Below, one piece after another: positions 4,035 through 6,049 of a DNA stretch of 6,049 nucleotides. A program made the translations under genes and the position numbers. The notes beneath the pieces were generated by a model, which saw nothing but the letters and a program-made list of their open reading frames with translations, did no database searches and was not told where the DNA came from. The DNA is from Chloroflexota bacterium (GTDB taxonomy: Bacteria; Chloroflexota; Dehalococcoidia; Tepidiformales; Tepidiformaceae): the NCBI GenBank assembly GCA_963169135.1, contig CAUJEQ010000131.1, positions 1 through 6,049 of the forward strand, in the 5' to 3' direction. The number at the start of each line of letters is the position of its first letter. The stretch's first letter is position 1.

Positions 4035-5555
4035 GTGGACCAGGCACTCGAGGCAGCGATTGCCGCCCGGCTCGTAACTATCGACCGCGACCGGATCGTC
4101 GAACGCATCTGGGAAGGCGACCACACCGTCTGGAGTGACCACCCCGAAGAGGTCAGCGACCGCCTGGGCTGGCTGCGCATCCAGCGGCACATCGATGCTC
4201 GCGTTCCCGAATTCGAGATGCTGCGCCAGGACGTGATCGCAGAGGGTTTCACCACCGCGGTCCTGCTGGGCATGGGCGGTTCGAGCCTCGCACCCGAGGT
4301 GCTGTACCAGTCGTTCGGGCCGCAAGAAGGCGGCCTCCGGCTCATCGTGCTGGACTCGACCGACCCGCGGCAGCTCGCCGACACCGAGGCTGACATCGAC
4401 CTCGACCACACCCTGTTCATCGTCTCCAGTAAGTCCGGCAGCACCGTGGAGACGCTCAGCCACCTGGCGTACTTCTGGGAGAAGCTCCCGCACGGCCGCC
4501 ACTTCATCGCCATCACTGACTACGGCACCGGCCTCGAACGTATCGCCCGCGACCGCGACTTCCGCGCCGTCTTCATCAACCCCCCCGACATCGGGGGGCG
4601 GTACTCGGCGCTCTCATGCTTCGGCCTGGTGCCGGCTGTGCTTTGTGGCATCGATGCCGGGCTTTTGCTCGAAGGCGCGGAGCGGATGGCCGCGTTCTGC
4701 GATCCCGGAATCCCCGCGCGGCTCCACCCCGGCGCCTGGCTCGGCGCGGCCCTGGGCGAGGCGGCCCGCCACGGCCGGGACAAGCTCACGCTGGTCCTCC
4801 CGCCCGAAATCGAAATGCTCGGCCATTGGATCGAACAGCTTGTCGCCGAATCGACGGGCAAAGAGGGCGAGGGCATCGTGCCGGTCGAGGGTGAACTGCT
4901 GGGGGATCCCGCCGTCTACGGGAATGACCGAGTGTTCGTTGCCCTGGGCGATGATCCATCGCTTGGACCCCTTCAGGCCGCCGGGCAACCCGTATTCCAC
5001 GTCCCGTTCGAAGGCCCGGCGTCCCTTGGCGCCGAGTTCTGGCGTTGGGAGTTCGCCACAGCTATCGCGTGCTATGTGCTCGGCGTGAACCCCTTCGACC
5101 AGCCCAACGTCCAGGAGGCGAAAGAGGCGACCGCGGTTGTCCTGGCCGGGGGCGGAGGCGACCCCGCAACGCCGCCACTTTCCGATGTCCTCGGCCTGAT
5201 TGGCCCGGGCGATTACCTGGCGATCCTCGCCTACCTGCCGCGCAACGACGAAGTCCTTGGCCGCCTCCAGCGTGTGCGCCATGCCCTCCGCGACCGCTAC
5301 CGTGTGGCGACCACGGTCGGCTTCGGCCCGCGGTTCCTCCACTCCACGGGCCAGCTTCACAAGGGCGGTCCCAATACCGGCGTCTTCATCCAGGTGGTCG
5401 ATGAGCCGCGGGAGGACCGTCCCGTACCGGGCCAACCATTCACCTTCGGCGAACTCGAAGCAGCCCAGGCCCTCGGTGACCTGGACACACTCCGCGCTCA
5501 CGGGCGCCGCGTTGCGCGGGTCTCGCTCGAAGATCTCGAGGGGGCGGCCCTCTGA
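4035..5555 (+). CDS. pgi: Glucose-6-phosphate isomerase, transaldolase-fusion lineage but standalone
   Basis: This 506-residue cytoplasmic enzyme interconverts glucose-6-phosphate and fructose-6-phosphate in glycolysis and gluconeogenesis. Its sugar isomerase (SIS) domains are recognised by GMGGSSLAPEV (residues 79-89), the phosphate-binding loop SSKSGSTVET (131-140), GGRYS (187-191), GKEGEG before the second subdomain, and NPFDQPNVQEAKE (352-364), whose Lys363 matches the conserved catalytic lysine region. The C-terminal block GPRFLHSTGQLHKGG with His436 and His442 is the hallmark I know from bifunctional transaldolase/phosphoglucose isomerases. The transaldolase half is absent: upstream DNA carries none of it, and a GTG start with a strong GGAGGAG site fits a complete standalone enzyme. 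Residues 1-70 form a helical N-terminal segment. The gene is followed without a gap by malQ, implying an operon linked to maltodextrin or glycogen use. The family call is secure, though dual specificity for mannose-6-phosphate cannot be excluded. Confidence 0.94.
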   Translation: MDQALEAAIAARLVTIDRDRIVERIWEGDHTVWSDHPEEVSDRLGWLRIQRHIDARVPEFEMLRQDVIAEGFTTAVLLGMGGSSLAPEVLYQSFGPQEGGLRLIVLDSTDPRQLADTEADIDLDHTLFIVSSKSGSTVETLSHLAYFWEKLPHGRHFIAITDYGTGLERIARDRDFRAVFINPPDIGGRYSALSCFGLVPAVLCGIDAGLLLEGAERMAAFCDPGIPARLHPGAWLGAALGEAARHGRDKLTLVLPPEIEMLGHWIEQLVAESTGKEGEGIVPVEGELLGDPAVYGNDRVFVALGDDPSLGPLQAAGQPVFHVPFEGPASLGAEFWRWEFATAIACYVLGVNPFDQPNVQEAKEATAVVLAGGGGDPATPPLSDVLGLIGPGDYLAILAYLPRNDEVLGRLQRVRHALRDRYRVATTVGFGPRFLHSTGQLHKGGPNTGVFIQVVDEPREDRPVPGQPFTFGELEAAQALGDLDTLRAHGRRVARVSLEDLEGAAL

Positions 5556-6049
5556 GCCCGGGCAGTTCTCGGCGCGCGGCTGCCGGGCTGCTTTCTGAGA
5601 GGCGCGCCGCCGGCATCCTCCTCCACCTCACGTCACTGCCCGGCGCCGACCTCGGAGCGGACGCTCACCGGTTTGTCGACTACCTGGCCGAAGCGGGCCA
5701 ATCGATCTGGCAGATGCTCCCCATCGGGCCACCCGGCCCGCGCCACTCGCCCTACGCCGCCCGGTCGGCATTCGCGGGTGACCCCCTGCTTCTCTCGGTG
5801 GCAGCACTGGCGGACCAAGGGTACCTCGACCGGGTCCCGCCTCCGCCGTCCCCCGGCAGGTCAGGTCAGGTCGACTTCGAGGCCCGGCGCGCCTACAAGG
5901 AGCCGCTCCTGCGTGCCGCCTTCGAGCGCTTCGTCGAAGCGGGCCGTCTCGAAGAACTTCCGGCCTTCCAGGCTTCACGTCCGTGGCTCCACACCTACGC
6001 GGTGTTCGCGGCGCTGCGAAATGCTCACGGCGAGCCCTGGTGGCTCTGG
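5552..6049 (+). CDS. malQ: 4-alpha-glucanotransferase (amylomaltase), 3'-truncated, non-canonical start
   Basis: This is the N-terminal ~166 codons of a glycoside hydrolase family 77 enzyme, which transfers glucan segments between maltodextrins and releases glucose. The family N-terminus is clear: RRAAGILLHLTSLPG, then RFVDYLAEAGQSIWQMLPIGP, HSPYAARSAFAGDPLLLS, and further on VDFEARRAYKEPLLRAAF and WLHTYAVFAALR. The catalytic aspartate and glutamate residues lie beyond the window. The frame opens after TGA at 5477-5479 and has no ATG, GTG or TTG before the conserved start. Two CTG codons fit: 5552, overlapping the pgi TGA as CTGA with GAGGGGG upstream at 5538-5544, or 5588, giving a short LLSERRAAG start without a clear binding site. 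The first ATG, at 5714, would delete about 35 conserved residues. It is very likely co-transcribed and translationally coupled with pgi. The product is certain, but the start is not. Confidence 0.88.
   Translation, partial: MSPGSSRRAAAGLLSERRAAGILLHLTSLPGADLGADAHRFVDYLAEAGQSIWQMLPIGPPGPRHSPYAARSAFAGDPLLLSVAALADQGYLDRVPPPPSPGRSGQVDFEARRAYKEPLLRAAFERFVEAGRLEELPAFQASRPWLHTYAVFAALRNAHGEPWWLW

Noticed and set aside
4614..5501. A long minus-strand open frame opposite pgi.
   Set aside because: It is a shadow of the pgi coding sequence, whose conserved motifs are unambiguous on the plus strand.

Overview
The window is high-GC bacterial DNA with short gene spacing, mixed ATG/GTG starts and clear GGAGG-type ribosome binding sites. 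The combination fits a Chloroflexota lineage best: a class A penicillin-binding protein with a beta-rich, proline-rich tail, a phosphoglucose isomerase of the transaldolase-fusion lineage, and an adjacent malQ. No marker gene settles the assignment, so the phylum is an inference.

Layout. (1) Bases 2-1657, plus strand: C-terminal part of a class A penicillin-binding protein (transpeptidase SxN and KTGT motifs, then an extracytoplasmic tail), cut by the window start. (2) 1704-2543, plus: a two-domain rhodanese-type sulfurtransferase, closed by a strong hairpin at 2570-2594 that also looks usable as a terminator from the other side. (3) 2619-3514, minus: three consecutive small genes (75, 69 and 63 residues) encoding paralogous four-cysteine proteins with a nearly invariant core. 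They converge on the rhodanese gene and diverge from pgi. Each has its own Shine-Dalgarno sequence and a leader of 130 bases or more. This is the most novel part of the window. (4) 3515-4034: a 520-base divergent intergenic region with two related palindromes of the form TAGGGnnnnnCCCTn, a possible 72-codon ORF and a GC-only hairpin touching the pgi ribosome binding site. (5) 4035-5555, plus: glucose-6-phosphate isomerase. (6) From about 5552 to the window end, plus: N-terminal part of 4-alpha-glucanotransferase (malQ). It has no ATG, GTG or TTG at its expected start and seems to begin at a CTG overlapping the pgi stop codon.

Functionally, pgi and malQ form a small carbohydrate unit. MalQ rearranges maltodextrins and releases glucose, and Pgi interconverts glucose-6-phosphate and fructose-6-phosphate. 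The penicillin-binding protein works in cell-wall synthesis and the rhodanese in sulfur transfer. The trio of zinc-finger-like proteins has no role that can be read from the sequence. Its location next to a regulated-looking intergenic region suggests a DNA-, RNA- or protein-binding accessory role.
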